Positions 46,190 to 54,973 of a stretch of DNA of 64,000 nucleotides are shown one piece after another. The notes below the pieces were generated by a model. It saw only the letters and a list, made by a program, of their open reading frames with translations, did not search any database and had not been told where the DNA came from. The DNA comes from Paenibacillus rubinfantis. Its GTDB lineage: Bacteria; Bacillota; Bacilli; Paenibacillales; Paenibacillaceae. The stretch lies in NCBI RefSeq assembly GCF_001486505.1, contig NZ_LN909065.1, forward strand, positions 992,001 through 1,056,000, in the 5' to 3' direction. Made by a program: the position numbers and the translations under genes. How positions within the stretch are numbered: the stretch's first letter is position 1; each line of letters starts with the position of its first letter.

Positions 46190-47044
46190 ATGGAAAGCGC
46201 GGATTTGCGTATCTTTCAAATCGTTGCCCGGGAAGGCTCGATCACGAAAGCTGCCGCTCGAATGGGTTACGTACAGTCCAATGTGACCGCCCGCATCCGG
46301 CAGTTGGAAGCGGAGCTGGGGACGGGGTTGTTTTACCGTCATAACCGTGGCATGACCTTAACCTCCAGCGGCAAAATGCTGCTGGATTACGCCGACAAAA
46401 TCCTCGGCCTGCTGGACGAGGCGGCGGCAGCGCTCTCCTTCTCCGGCGAGCCTACCGGGCCGCTGCTGATCGGTTCGACGCAGACGACGGCGGCGGTGCG
46501 TTTACCTAAGCTGCTGAGCAAGTATTACGAGCTGTATCCGAAAGTGGAGCTCACGCTGACGACCGATCTGTCCGACCGCTTGGCAGAGAAGGTGCTGCAA
46601 TACGAGCTGGACGTTGCTTTTGGCCACTTCCGCTTCAGCCATGACGAGCTCGCCACCATTCCCGTGTATGACGAGGAGGTGGTGGTCATCTCTCCGCCGG
46701 GGATCGACAACTTGGACGAAGCGCTGGCAAAACCCAGCCTGGTGTACAGCCGGGGCTGCAGCTACCGCGAAATGCTGGAGAACCTGCAGCATGCTCAAGG
46801 CCGAACCTACTTGGGCACGATGGAGTTTGGCACGCTCGAAGCCATCCTTGGCGGCGTCTCCGCCGGCCTTGGCATCTCACTGGTGCCGCGGAGCATCGCC
46901 GAGAAGCCGGAGCAGGACGGCACCGTGCGGATCCACCAGGTTCCCGAAGCGATGCGCCACATGAAGACCGAGCTCATCTACCGCAAAAACGCCCATCCGA
47001 CCAGCGCGCTCCGCGCTTTGATGGAGTTGTTGGGGGTAGCTTAA
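46190..47044 (+). CDS. LysR-family transcriptional regulator
   Basis: 285 residues from ATG 46190 (MESADLRIFQIVAREGSITK), chosen because GGAGG lies eight bases upstream; an ATG 63 bases earlier is in frame but has no site. The winged helix covers residues 1-60 (AAARMGYVQSNVTARIRQLE) and the remainder is the LysR periplasmic-binding-like sensor (GPLLIGSTQTTAAVRLPKLL). It is divergent from the EamA-SDR operon, the likely target. Confidence 0.94.
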   Translation: MESADLRIFQIVAREGSITKAAARMGYVQSNVTARIRQLEAELGTGLFYRHNRGMTLTSSGKMLLDYADKILGLLDEAAAALSFSGEPTGPLLIGSTQTTAAVRLPKLLSKYYELYPKVELTLTTDLSDRLAEKVLQYELDVAFGHFRFSHDELATIPVYDEEVVVISPPGIDNLDEALAKPSLVYSRGCSYREMLENLQHAQGRTYLGTMEFGTLEAILGGVSAGLGISLVPRSIAEKPEQDGTVRIHQVPEAMRHMKTELIYRKNAHPTSALRALMELLGVA

Positions 47045-47149
47045 GGCGGGCTTAGGCGGGGGCTTCGGCCAGGGCCGGAGCTGGGGCGGAGCTGGGGGCG
47101 GGACCTGGGCTGGGACCGGGGGCAGGTCCAGGACGTGGCCGTGGCCGGG

Positions 47150-47350
47150 CCGGATGCAAATAGCGGTAAAAAATCACCTTATTTCCGACGGGAAGCCCGT
47201 TTTCTCCGGAATAAGGTGATTTTTTGGTCTTATTTGGCCCCGGAAGCCCCATGGAAGGCGGGATTCGGGGGGATAAGGTGATTTTGTGGCGCTATTTCGC
47301 CACAAAATCGATGATTGCGCGAAATAAGGTGATCAATCACCGTTATTTCG
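47150..47350. repeat. Intergenic hairpin array (AATAAGGTGAT family)
   Basis: Three consecutive strong inverted repeats fill the gap between the convergent LysR and araM genes. First: AAAAAATCACCTTATT (47168-47183) with AATAAGGTGATTTTTT (47210-47225). Second: GATTTTGTGGCG (47280-47291) with CGCCACAAAATC (47298-47309). Third: CGAAATAAGGTGAT with ATCACCGTTATTTCG (47320-47350, one bulge). ATAAGGTGAT occurs at 47211, 47273 and 47324. The segment 47158-47185 nearly repeats 3057-3084. The 47050-47150 stretch before it is a G-rich low-complexity sequence; no gene was accepted there. Confidence 0.75.
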
Positions 47351-47356
47351 CATGAG

Positions 47357-47397
47357 CCGCCGGCTGGACCTCGGGTATGACGAGGTCCAGCCGGCGG
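47357..47397. other. Perfect 17-bp GC-rich inverted repeat
   Basis: CCGCCGGCTGGACCTCG (47357-47373) pairs fully with 47381-47397 across a 7-base loop. No T tract follows on either strand, so it is not a standard rho-independent terminator, though it lies between the ends of the convergent LysR and araM-like genes and could still stop or protect transcripts. Confidence 0.75.
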
Positions 47398-47444
47398 GGT
47401 TGACGCGGCCGTGCGCCCGGCGCGGCCGCGGATGGGTTCGCGCG

Positions 47445-48362
47445 CTAGGCCTGCTCCGCCTCGTTGAGCGACCGCAGCAGCGCGTGGTACACGCGGGCGA
47501 TCTCTGCGCAGGCAACGCCCACTTTGGCCCCGTGCAGCAGCGCCCGCCGGCCCTGGCGCAGGTACTCCATCTCCCAGTAATGGGAGAGATGGTGCTCTGC
47601 GCCGGAGGCCGGGTGCGACTGCCCGAACAGCAGCATGGCGATGCCTGACTCGATCAGCGCCGTCATCAAGGCGCGGATCCCGTCTTCCGTGCGCGCGCCA
47701 ATCGCATCGGCGTGCGACACGCAGCTGAGCAGCGCGCGCTCGGTAATCGCTGCGGCCTGTTCGTCATAAGGTTCCCCCGCCGTCAGGTGGGAGAACTTCC
47801 AATCGAACAGGCTGGTGTACTTCCCGAGCATATCGCCAAAGCCCGCAGCAACCAACCGCTGCGGGGCCGCCACAAGAACATCGAGGTCGGCGAAAATCGC
47901 CACCGGCGGCACAGCCGGTACCGTCTTCTTGACCCCGCACACAATCAGCGGCGCGCCTGCGGACGTGAAGCCGTCCACGGACGGCGCCGTTGGCACCGAC
48001 ACAAACGGCTTGCCGGTTTTGTGGGCGGCGAACCGGACGATGTCGTGGATCGTCCCGGAGCCCACGGCAAGCAGCACGTCCGTCTCCTCGGGACGGACCT
48101 CCAGCAGCAGTTGGACGAGCGCGATCTCGTCGGCAACCACATCTCCCTGCGCGTCCGGCCTAATCAGACAGCCGCGTGCATCCACGCCCTCGGCCTCCAG
48201 CAAGCCCGTCAATTGCTCACCTGCCGCCGCATACGTAGTTTCATCCGCCACCAACAGCACATGGGCATAGCCTAGTTCCCGCAAGTAAGGCGCAACCTTT
48301 CGGATCGCTCCTCGCTCTAATTCAATCACCTTCAATTGCTCCAAGATCCTGTCTTGCCGCAT
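47445..48362 (-). CDS. araM: AraM-like sn-glycerol-1-phosphate dehydrogenase, C-terminally short
   Basis: 305 residues of an iron-type alcohol dehydrogenase fold. VLLAVGSGTIHDIVRFAAHK is the NAD-binding loop, PTAPSVDGFTSAGAPLI the family signature, and the metal-binding His residues are in GAEHHLSHYWEME and ALLHGAKVG. AraM (EgsA) reduces dihydroxyacetone phosphate to glycerol 1-phosphate. Characterised AraM is about 394 residues; this one stops about 90 residues early, at AEQA, after all metal ligands but before the last helices. GGGAGGGG precedes the ATG, and araB is 93 bp upstream on the same strand. It may be a truncated or short-form enzyme. Confidence 0.82.
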   Translation of the reverse strand: MRQDRILEQLKVIELERGAIRKVAPYLRELGYAHVLLVADETTYAAAGEQLTGLLEAEGVDARGCLIRPDAQGDVVADEIALVQLLLEVRPEETDVLLAVGSGTIHDIVRFAAHKTGKPFVSVPTAPSVDGFTSAGAPLIVCGVKKTVPAVPPVAIFADLDVLVAAPQRLVAAGFGDMLGKYTSLFDWKFSHLTAGEPYDEQAAAITERALLSCVSHADAIGARTEDGIRALMTALIESGIAMLLFGQSHPASGAEHHLSHYWEMEYLRQGRRALLHGAKVGVACAEIARVYHALLRSLNEAEQA

Positions 48363-48454
48363 GGTATCCCCTCCCTGGGCCCTCCATCAACTTCCTGCGC
48401 TTTTCTGAAACTCCACTACCAACTCCCCAAACGCCTCACTCCAACCATCAACTC

Positions 48455-50131
48455 TTACTCCGCTGCCTGCTTCATCCGCTTCAGCCGCTTCATCACGTCG
48501 TTTTCGCCGCGGCCGAAGTAGTCGTGCAGCTTGCTGTATTCCTGATACAGCTTCTCGTACACTTCCACATGGGCCGGGATCGGCTTGAACGTTTCCTCCT
48601 TGACGCGGGCCATTTTCCCGGTTGCATCCAGAATCGAATCGTAGCCGCCCGCCTCCGCGCCTGCGGCTACGGCCGCAAACATCGCCGCGCCGAGGGCCGG
48701 CGTCTGCTTGGAATCCGCCACAAAGATCTCGCGGTTCGTCACATCCGCATAAATCTGCATCAGCAGACGATTTTTCTGCGGCAACCCGCCGCAGGCATAC
48801 AACGCGTCCACGCGCACGCCGTTCCGATCAAACGCGTCCACGATTTTGCGCGTCCCAAACGCCGTCGCCTCCAGCAGCGCCCGGTAGATTTCCTGCGGCT
48901 TGGTCAGCAGCGTCATCCCCAGGATGAGGCCCGTTAAATCGGTATCCACCAGCACGGAACGATTGCCGTTCCACCAATCGAGCGCGAGCAGGCCGGTTTG
49001 CCCTGGTTTGTACGCAGCAGCCTCCTGCTCCAACCATTGGTGCACGTTCAGGCCTTCCTTCTCTGCGGCCTCCTTCACGTACGCCGGCAACGCTTCCTCA
49101 ACGTACCACTCAAAAATATCGCCCACGGCCGACTGCCCGGCCTCATAACCGTACAGGCCCGGAATGATCCCGTCCTCCACCACGCCGCACATGCCTTCCA
49201 CCTGTTTCTCTTCCGTTCCCAGCAGCATGTGGCAGATCGAGGTGCCCATCGCCATCACCAGCTTGCCCGGCGTCACAACGCCAACAGCCGGCACGGCCGC
49301 GTGCGCGTCCACATTCCCCACCGCTACAGCGATGCCCGGCGTCAGGCCCATCATCTCGGCCATCTCCGGCAGCAGTCCACCCGCGTTGGTCCCGAGCGGA
49401 ATCACGTCGCCGCGCAGCTTCGTATCCGTCAAATCCTCCAACCGGGGATCCAGCGCTTTCAAATACGCCTTGTTTGGATACCCGTCCTGCTTATGCCAAA
49501 TTGCTTTGTAGCCCGCCGTACAGCTGTTGCGGACGATGTTGCCGGTCATTTGCGCGATGACCCAGTCGGTCGCTTCCAGAAACTGATCGGCCTTCTCGTA
49601 GATCTCCGGCGCTTCGTCTAGGATTTGCCATACCTTCGCAATCATCCACTCGGACGAGATCTTCCCCCCATACCGCGGCAAAAACGCCTCTCCCCGCGCA
49701 GCCGCAATCGCGTTGATCTTATCGGCCTCCGGCTGGGCTGCATGGTGCTTCCACAGCTTTACCCAGCTATGCGGGTTATCGGCCAAGGCCGGATCGAAGC
49801 TCAGCGGCTGGCCTTGCGCATCCACCGGCAGCATCGTGCAGGCGGTAAAATCGATCCCCATCCCGATCACATCTGCCGGATCGATCCCCGATTCCTGCAG
49901 CACCGCAGGTACCGAGCGCCGCAGCACCTCCAAATAATCGCCGGGATGCTGCAAAGCCCAGTCGTGCTCCAGCTTCACCCCGGAGCCAGGCAGCCGCTCA
50001 TCGATCACGTGATGCGGATAGGGCGTGACATGGTCAGCGACCTCCCGGCCGTCCGACAAATCAACCAGCACGGCGCGACCGGACTGAGTGCCGTAGTCGA
50101 CGCCAATCGTGTATTTTTTCCCCATGCTCAT
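48455..50131 (-). CDS. araB: Ribulokinase AraB
   Basis: 558 residues, the usual length. [19 protein letters not shown] is the FGGY-kinase phosphate-binding start; [13 protein letters not shown], the [12 protein letters not shown] segment and [20 protein letters not shown] are typical. It phosphorylates L-ribulose in arabinose catabolism. It follows araD by 15 bp and precedes the araM-like gene, so the transcript reads araD, araB, araM under the AraR operator upstream of araD. Confidence 0.97.
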   Translation of the reverse strand: MSMGKKYTIGVDYGTQSGRAVLVDLSDGREVADHVTPYPHHVIDERLPGSGVKLEHDWALQHPGDYLEVLRRSVPAVLQESGIDPADVIGMGIDFTACTMLPVDAQGQPLSFDPALADNPHSWVKLWKHHAAQPEADKINAIAAARGEAFLPRYGGKISSEWMIAKVWQILDEAPEIYEKADQFLEATDWVIAQMTGNIVRNSCTAGYKAIWHKQDGYPNKAYLKALDPRLEDLTDTKLRGDVIPLGTNAGGLLPEMAEMMGLTPGIAVAVGNVDAHAAVPAVGVVTPGKLVMAMGTSICHMLLGTEEKQVEGMCGVVEDGIIPGLYGYEAGQSAVGDIFEWYVEEALPAYVKEAAEKEGLNVHQWLEQEAAAYKPGQTGLLALDWWNGNRSVLVDTDLTGLILGMTLLTKPQEIYRALLEATAFGTRKIVDAFDRNGVRVDALYACGGLPQKNRLLMQIYADVTNREIFVADSKQTPALGAAMFAAVAAGAEAGGYDSILDATGKMARVKEETFKPIPAHVEVYEKLYQEYSKLHDYFGRGENDVMKRLKRMKQAAE

Positions 50132-50146
50132 GGTGATCCCTCCCCC

Positions 50147-50842
50147 TTATTTCTGCCCGTAATAGGCATTCGCTCCATGCTTCCGCAAAAAATGCCGATC
50201 CAGCAGCGTCTGATCCATCGCCGGCGTCTCCGGATTAATCTGCAACATGCGGGCAGCGATCTTCGCTACCTCTTCCAGCACCACCGCGTTATGGACCGCA
50301 TGATGCGCGTCCTTGCCCCAGACGAACGGCGCGTGTGAATGCACAAGCACGCCCGGCACCTGGCCTGGATCCAGCCCCAGCTCGGCAAACCGCTCTACGA
50401 TCACATTCCCCGTTTCCAATTCGTAAGCGCCTTCAATTTCTACTCGCGTCATCGGCCGCGTCACCGGAATCTCCCCGTAAAAATAATCCGCATGCGTCGT
50501 TCCATACGCCGGTAACGCCCGCCCTGCTTGGGCCCAACTGGTTCCCCACGGGGAATGCGTGTGCACGATCCCGCCGATCTCGGGGAATTCACGGTAGAGC
50601 ACCCGATGGGTTGGCGTATCGGAGGACGGGCGCAGATTCCCTTCCACCACGTTGCCGTCCAGGTCAACCACGACCATATGCTCCGGCTTTAATTCCTCGT
50701 ACGGCACACCGCTGGGTTTAATGACAAACAATCCGCTTTCCCGGTCAATTCCGCTGACGTTTCCCCACGTAAACGTGACCAGTCCATACTTCGGGAGCTC
50801 CAAATTGGCTTCCCATACCTGCTGTTTTAAGGCTTCCAACAT
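50147..50842 (-). CDS. araD: L-ribulose-5-phosphate 4-epimerase AraD
   Basis: 231 residues, a class II aldolase-fold epimerase. [30 protein letters not shown], and zinc ligands in [13 protein letters not shown] (His-x-His) and [14 protein letters not shown] are visible, as is the ending [10 protein letters not shown]. It converts L-ribulose 5-phosphate to D-xylulose 5-phosphate. First gene of the araD-araB-araM unit; an AraR operator lies 46 bp upstream of its ATG. Confidence 0.97.
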   Translation of the reverse strand: MLEALKQQVWEANLELPKYGLVTFTWGNVSGIDRESGLFVIKPSGVPYEELKPEHMVVVDLDGNVVEGNLRPSSDTPTHRVLYREFPEIGGIVHTHSPWGTSWAQAGRALPAYGTTHADYFYGEIPVTRPMTRVEIEGAYELETGNVIVERFAELGLDPGQVPGVLVHSHAPFVWGKDAHHAVHNAVVLEEVAKIAARMLQINPETPAMDQTLLDRHFLRKHGANAYYGQK

Positions 50843-50887
50843 CGCAAGCTACATCCCCTTTCCTCATCCCAAAAGATCCTCTGCAAA

Positions 50888-50903
50888 AAAGGTACGTACA
50901 AGT
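50888..50903. promoter_or_regulatory. AraR operator upstream of araD
   Basis: The centre GTACGTAC with right arm AAGT matches the AraR consensus ATTTGTACGTACAAAT; the left arm (AAAG) is degenerate. It resembles the operator at araA (AATTGTACGTACAAGT). It supports AraR control of araDB. Confidence 0.75.
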
Positions 50904-51037
50904 TACCAAGCACCTGCTCCAGCCAAAAGCGGCACCGCCCCGCCAACCTCCAGCAGGACGGTGGCTCCGCCAAATTGTCTCGTTCCTATTGACTCGTTCT
51001 TATACTCTCGAATTTCCGTTTGTTCTCTCGTTCCAGT

Positions 51038-52138
51038 TTATTTCAAATCCGTTTGTTCCAGCACCGAATCCCGTTCAATCAGCTCCGGCTCAAACACCGT
51101 ATCGCCAGGTCTCTCTCCCCGTTCAATCATCCCGATCAACTGACGGGCGGCGAGCTCGCCCATCGCCGTTTTGGGATGCGTCAGCGTCGTTAGCTTCGTG
51201 CCCGAGGCCGCCGCCAGGCTGGAATCGTCAAAGCCGATGACGGACAAATCCTCCGGAACCCGCAAGCCGCACGCAGCGGCAGCGTCCATCAACCGTACCG
51301 CTAACTCGTCGTTGTAGCACACCAGTGCCGTTGGCCGCTGATCGTCCGTTTTTTGAAGCAGCTCCAGCGCTTTTTGATAGGTGTAGTCGCCTTTTTGCTC
51401 CGTCGTAAACGTCACCACATGCTGCGGGGACACCGCAATCCCGAAGTCCCGATGGGCGGACAGGAACCCCTTTAACCGATTTACGCCCTGCAGGTCATCC
51501 CTTTTGAAGAAGCCGGCGATCTGCCGATGCCCTTTCTCCAACAGGTAACGCGCCGCCTTCCGTCCTCCCGCCTCGTCGTTCACCTTCAGGCAGGGACATT
51601 CCAGCTCATGGTATTTCTCGTTGATCATCAGATACGGAATGCCCTTCTCCTGCAGCTCCAAAAAATACCCCAAATTCGGGTTGCCCTCCGCGCTTTTCGT
51701 CGGCTCGATGATCAGTCCGCTGAGCGGTTGGCTCGTCATGAGCTGCAGGCTGTCCATCTCCTTCTCCTTCGTGTTGTCCGTGCTCGACAGCAGCAGGCGA
51801 TACCCGTGCTGGCGCAGCTCCGCTTCCGCCCCCCGAACGATATGGGGAAAAATATAATCAGAAATATACGTCGTCATAATCCCGATCGTCTTGACCGCTT
51901 CGCCTTCCCGTCGTCCGGGATGCCGGACAAACGTGCCTTTGCCCTGGATGCGCTCCAGCCAGCCTTCTTTCTCCAGTTCGCCAAACGTCTGCCGAACCGT
52001 CTGCCGGCTTAAGCCAAACTGCTCGGCAATTTCGTTTTCCGAGGGCACCTGTTTGCCGGGCTGAAGTTTTCCTTGCTCAAGCCAAGACAATAGTTCGTTT
52101 TTGAGCTGCATATATTTTGGAATTTTCCGGTCGTTCAT
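51038..52138 (-). CDS. araR: Arabinose repressor AraR (GntR-type N-terminus, LacI-type sensor)
   Basis: 366 residues from ATG 52136-52138 (MNDRKIPKYM); a start nine codons earlier is possible. The winged helix is GntR-like (KLQPGKQVPSENEIAEQFGL then SRQTVRQTFGELEKEGWL). The C-terminal 290 residues form a periplasmic-binding-like sensor (AVKTIGIMTTYISDYIFPHI; RLMDAAAACGLRVPEDLSVI; GFDDSS). This domain pairing is specific to AraR, which binds L-arabinose and releases ara operators. Encoded between araA and araD on the same strand. Confidence 0.95.
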   Translation of the reverse strand: MNDRKIPKYMQLKNELLSWLEQGKLQPGKQVPSENEIAEQFGLSRQTVRQTFGELEKEGWLERIQGKGTFVRHPGRREGEAVKTIGIMTTYISDYIFPHIVRGAEAELRQHGYRLLLSSTDNTKEKEMDSLQLMTSQPLSGLIIEPTKSAEGNPNLGYFLELQEKGIPYLMINEKYHELECPCLKVNDEAGGRKAARYLLEKGHRQIAGFFKRDDLQGVNRLKGFLSAHRDFGIAVSPQHVVTFTTEQKGDYTYQKALELLQKTDDQRPTALVCYNDELAVRLMDAAAACGLRVPEDLSVIGFDDSSLAAASGTKLTTLTHPKTAMGELAARQLIGMIERGERPGDTVFEPELIERDSVLEQTDLK

Positions 52139-52293
52139 GTTTCGTCCACCCTTCACCAATGCCACCGTTCTCTTTACTACCCGTTATTGTAACATAGGCC
52201 GGGCAAACGCAGAGGGCTGTTTCCACACCTGATGTAAAAGCAAGTCTGATTCACTTCACACAGCTGCTGCGACTCGCGTCACTACCACTGCGA

Positions 52294-53781
52294 TTAACGC
52301 AGCCGGTATGCCGCATCGCTCCATCGCAACTCGTTCTTAAAGCGCGGTACCGAGGTATCCTTGTCGATGATCACCGCTTCGATGCCGGCCATTTCCGCCC
52401 AGTCGGACAGGTTCTCGGCTGTAATCGCGTAAGACAGCACCGTATGATGCGCCCCGCCGGCCAAAATCCACGCTTCCGCCGATTCGCGCAGCGAAGGCTG
52501 CGGCTTCCACAACACACGGGCCACCGGCAGCTTTGGCATCGGCTTCTCCACCTTCACGCCGTCCACCACGTTAACCAGGAGCCGGAAGCGATGGCCCATA
52601 TCCACGAGCGAAGCGTTCACCGCCGGACCAGCCTGGCCGTCGAATACGATCCGAGCAGGGTCGGCTTTCCCGCCGATGCCCAGCGGATGCACCTCGATCA
52701 TCGGTTTCGTTGCCGCAATCGTCGGGCACACCTCCAGCATGTGCGCGCCAAGAATCATATGGTTGCCCGGTTCAAAATGATACGTGTAATCCTCCATAAA
52801 CGAAGTGCTTTGGTTGTTCGCCAGCACCTTCAGCACTCGCGTTAGGGCTGCGGTTTTCCAATCGCCTTCGCCGCCGAAGCCATACCCGGCTTCCATTAGC
52901 CGCTGCACGGCCAGACCGGGAAGCTGCTTGAGCCCATGCAGGTCCTCAAACGTTGTCGTAAACGCACCAAAGCCGCCTTGCTCCAGGAACCGCTTCATGG
53001 CGATTTCGAGCTTCGCCTGATAAGCGATGGAGTCGCGAACGGGTCCGCTGCTTAAGCCCGCTTGCGTAATCGCGTACTGCTCGGCGTACTCTTTTAGCAG
53101 CGCTTCGGCTTCCGCATCGGTGACTTCATTTAACACCTGCACCAGATCGCCAACGCCATACCCGTTCACCGACCAGCCAAACTTGATTTGCGCTTCGATC
53201 TTATCGCCATCCGTCACCGCCACCTCGCGCATGTTATCGCCAAAGCGCGCCACCTTCAACTGCCGGCTCTCAGCATAAGCGGCCGCCGTGCGCATCCAAC
53301 CCGCCAGCGATGCACGAACCTCCTGGTCCTCCCAGTGCCCAACCACGATTTTGCGGGCAATGCCCAGCCGGGCACCGATATGCCCATACTCGCGATCGCC
53401 GTGGGCGGATTGATTCAGGTTCATGAAGTCCATGTCAATCGTTTCCCATGGGATATCACGGTTAAACTGCGTATGAAAGTGGAGCAACGGCTTTTGCAGC
53501 TGGGACAAGCCGGCGATCCACATTTTGGCTGGCGAGAACGTGTGCATCCAGGTGATGATCCCCGCGCAAGACTCGTCGCCGTTGGCGGCCAAGATCAGCT
53601 TGTAGATCTCGTCCGGCGTCGTGACGATCGGTTTGAACACGACCGGGAATCCAATCGCCGGGTCTTTATCCAGTTGTTCTGCGATGATGCGGGAATGGTC
53701 AGCCACCTCCTCTAACGTTTCGGGGCCGTACAAGTGCTGGCTGCCGGTCACGAACCAAAAAGAATGCGGTTTCAATTTCAT
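52294..53781 (-). CDS. araA: L-arabinose isomerase AraA
   Basis: 495 residues from ATG 53779-53781 (MKLKPHSFWFVTGSQHLYGP), which has AGGAGG nine bases upstream. A longer frame to 53889 was rejected because it runs through the AraR operators and promoter. Active-site segments are ITWMHTFSPAKMWI, the FTTTFEDLHGLKQLPGLAVQ stretch (Glu), and YHFEPGNHMILGAHMLEVCP (metal Glu/His). It converts L-arabinose to L-ribulose. It has its own promoter and two operators. Confidence 0.97.
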   Translation of the reverse strand: MKLKPHSFWFVTGSQHLYGPETLEEVADHSRIIAEQLDKDPAIGFPVVFKPIVTTPDEIYKLILAANGDESCAGIITWMHTFSPAKMWIAGLSQLQKPLLHFHTQFNRDIPWETIDMDFMNLNQSAHGDREYGHIGARLGIARKIVVGHWEDQEVRASLAGWMRTAAAYAESRQLKVARFGDNMREVAVTDGDKIEAQIKFGWSVNGYGVGDLVQVLNEVTDAEAEALLKEYAEQYAITQAGLSSGPVRDSIAYQAKLEIAMKRFLEQGGFGAFTTTFEDLHGLKQLPGLAVQRLMEAGYGFGGEGDWKTAALTRVLKVLANNQSTSFMEDYTYHFEPGNHMILGAHMLEVCPTIAATKPMIEVHPLGIGGKADPARIVFDGQAGPAVNASLVDMGHRFRLLVNVVDGVKVEKPMPKLPVARVLWKPQPSLRESAEAWILAGGAHHTVLSYAITAENLSDWAEMAGIEAVIIDKDTSVPRFKNELRWSDAAYRLR

Positions 53782-53818
53782 GCCAAAGCGCCTCCTAATA
53801 AAAGATGATTGCTCGCTA

Positions 53819-53834
53819 ACTTGTACATACCACA
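53819..53834. promoter_or_regulatory. AraR operator, araA-proximal (half-degenerate)
   Basis: ACTTGTACATACCACA shares the left half TTGTAC and centre with the AraR consensus. Its centre is 41 bp from the stronger operator at 53860-53875, about four helical turns, the arrangement that lets AraR bind two sites cooperatively with a loop in Bacillus subtilis. Confidence 0.65.
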
Positions 53835-53859
53835 CCGTTAAATTTGATATTTCGTCGCT

Positions 53860-53875
53860 AATTGTACGTACAAGT
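53860..53875. promoter_or_regulatory. AraR operator at the araA promoter
   Basis: AATTGTACGTACAAGT differs from the AraR consensus ATTTGTACGTACAAAT at two outer positions only. It lies just downstream of the -10 of the araA promoter, at the expected transcription start, so bound AraR would block initiation. Confidence 0.9.
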
Positions 53876-53887
53876 TGATTTACCCTC

Positions 53888-53916
53888 ATTGTACTTCCCC
53901 CTGCTCAAAATGACAA
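53888..53916 (-). promoter_or_regulatory. Sigma-A promoter of araA
   Basis: On the minus strand: TTGTCA (53911-53916), a 17-bp spacer, TACAAT (53888-53893). The spacing is ideal and the AraR operator follows immediately, which supports both assignments. Confidence 0.8.
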
Positions 53917-53957
53917 TAGCATTCACAAAATTGATACCCGCATTGCGCTATCCACCA

Positions 53958-54660
53958 CTAACGGACTGGAGCGCCCTTATTGGGTCCATTCCCGTCTCCC
54001 CAGCTCTAAGGGACTGGAGCGCCCTTAATGGGTCCATTCCCACCTCCCCCAGCTCTAACGGACTGGAGAGCCCTTATTTGGACCATTTCCACCTCCTCCA
54101 GGTTCTAACGGACTCAGATGACCTTATTTGCTCCTAATTAGACGTCTTCAGCTTGTTTTTGGCGAAATAAGCGCACTGGAGTCCGTTAGATGGACATACC
54201 GCCAATTTGAGCTCGAATAACGCCTCTGGGTCCGTTAGCTAACAAAGTTCCTTTAGTAGCAACTCAGCAGCTTCTTCACGGTTAAAGCCTCCTCCATCCC
54301 CGCTGCATCACTGCTATATCTAGCATCACCATCCACGTCACAACACTGCTACATCCAGCATGCATCCACCATCCCGCAGCAATCCCTGCCCCACCCAGCT
54401 CTAAGGGACTGGAGCGCCCTTAATGGGTCCATTCCCACCTCCCCCAGCTCTAACGGACTGGAGAGCCCTTATTTGGACCATTTCCACCTCCTCCAGGTTC
54501 TAACGGACTCAGATGACCTTATTTGCTCCTAATTAGACGTCTTCAGCTTGTTTTTGGCGAAATAAGCGCACTGGAGTCCGTTAGATGGACATACCGCCAA
54601 TTTGAGCTCGAATAACGCCCCCTGGGTCCGTTAGCTCCCAAAGTTCCTCTAGTAGCAGCC
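53958..54660. repeat. Intergenic repeat block with a 265-bp direct duplication (CTAACGGACT family)
   Basis: The word CTAACGGACT, followed by 6-8 variable bases and CCTTATT, recurs at 53958, 54006, 54055 and 54105 (about 49-bp period), then in inverse orientation ending at 54189 and 54238 (49 bp). The stretch from 53998 to about 54258 recurs almost unchanged at 54394-54660. In each copy a direct and an inverse unit face each other and can form a long hairpin (CTAACGGACT with AGTCCGTTAG, plus CTTATTT with AAATAAG). No gene is seen. The 135-bp stretch between the duplicates is unrelated. Confidence 0.85.
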
Positions 54661-54667
54661 TTTTCAC

Positions 54668-54706
54668 GCAAAAAAAACAGACCCCGTGCACGGAGTCCGT
54701 ATCTGT
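54668..54706 (-). terminator. Rho-independent terminator of the rhaBAD operon
   Basis: On the minus strand ACAGA and TCTGT close an outer stem around the palindrome CCGTGCACGG, with GACT and GGGGTC imperfectly paired between, followed by TTTTTTT. It lies 270 bp beyond the rhaD stop. Confidence 0.75.
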
Positions 54707-54760
54707 CCTGTACATTACTAATGTCTATATACTTTAGTCCTGGATTATTGTTCTTTTGTC

Positions 54761-54865
54761 TTTGTTCTTTGTACTTTGTACTTTGCACTTTGTTCTTTGT
54801 TCTTTGTTCTTTGTTCTTTGTTCTTTGTTCTTTGTTCTTTGTACTTTGTACTTTGTTCTTTGTTC
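54761..54865. repeat. Tandem repeat of a 7-bp unit (TTTGTTC/TTTGTAC), 15 copies
   Basis: Fifteen head-to-tail heptamers, mostly TTTGTTC with TTTGTAC at both ends and one TTTGCAC. It lies between the rhaD stop and its terminator, so it would be in the 3' untranslated region of the rhaBAD message. A 7-bp period shifts frame each unit; a plus-strand frame through it is only a by-product. Confidence 0.9.
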
Positions 54866-54973
54866 TTCGGATTTTGTACTTTTGAAGCTACTTTTGCTCT
54901 CCTCTATTCTATCTCTCCATCACTATCCCTTTTGCTCTCCACTCACTGCCCCAAGCCTCTCCGCTATACTACC

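Noticed and set aside
47052..47252. Minus-strand 66-codon frame rich in Pro and Ala
   Set aside because: It runs through a G-rich low-complexity stretch and a hairpin repeat, with no ribosome site or recognisable domain.
50843..51037. Small gene between araD and araR
   Set aside because: No frame with a ribosome site; only the AraR operator is supported there.
53782..53889. Longer araA start at 53889
   Set aside because: It would place the promoter and both AraR operators inside the coding region and adds 36 residues absent from the family.
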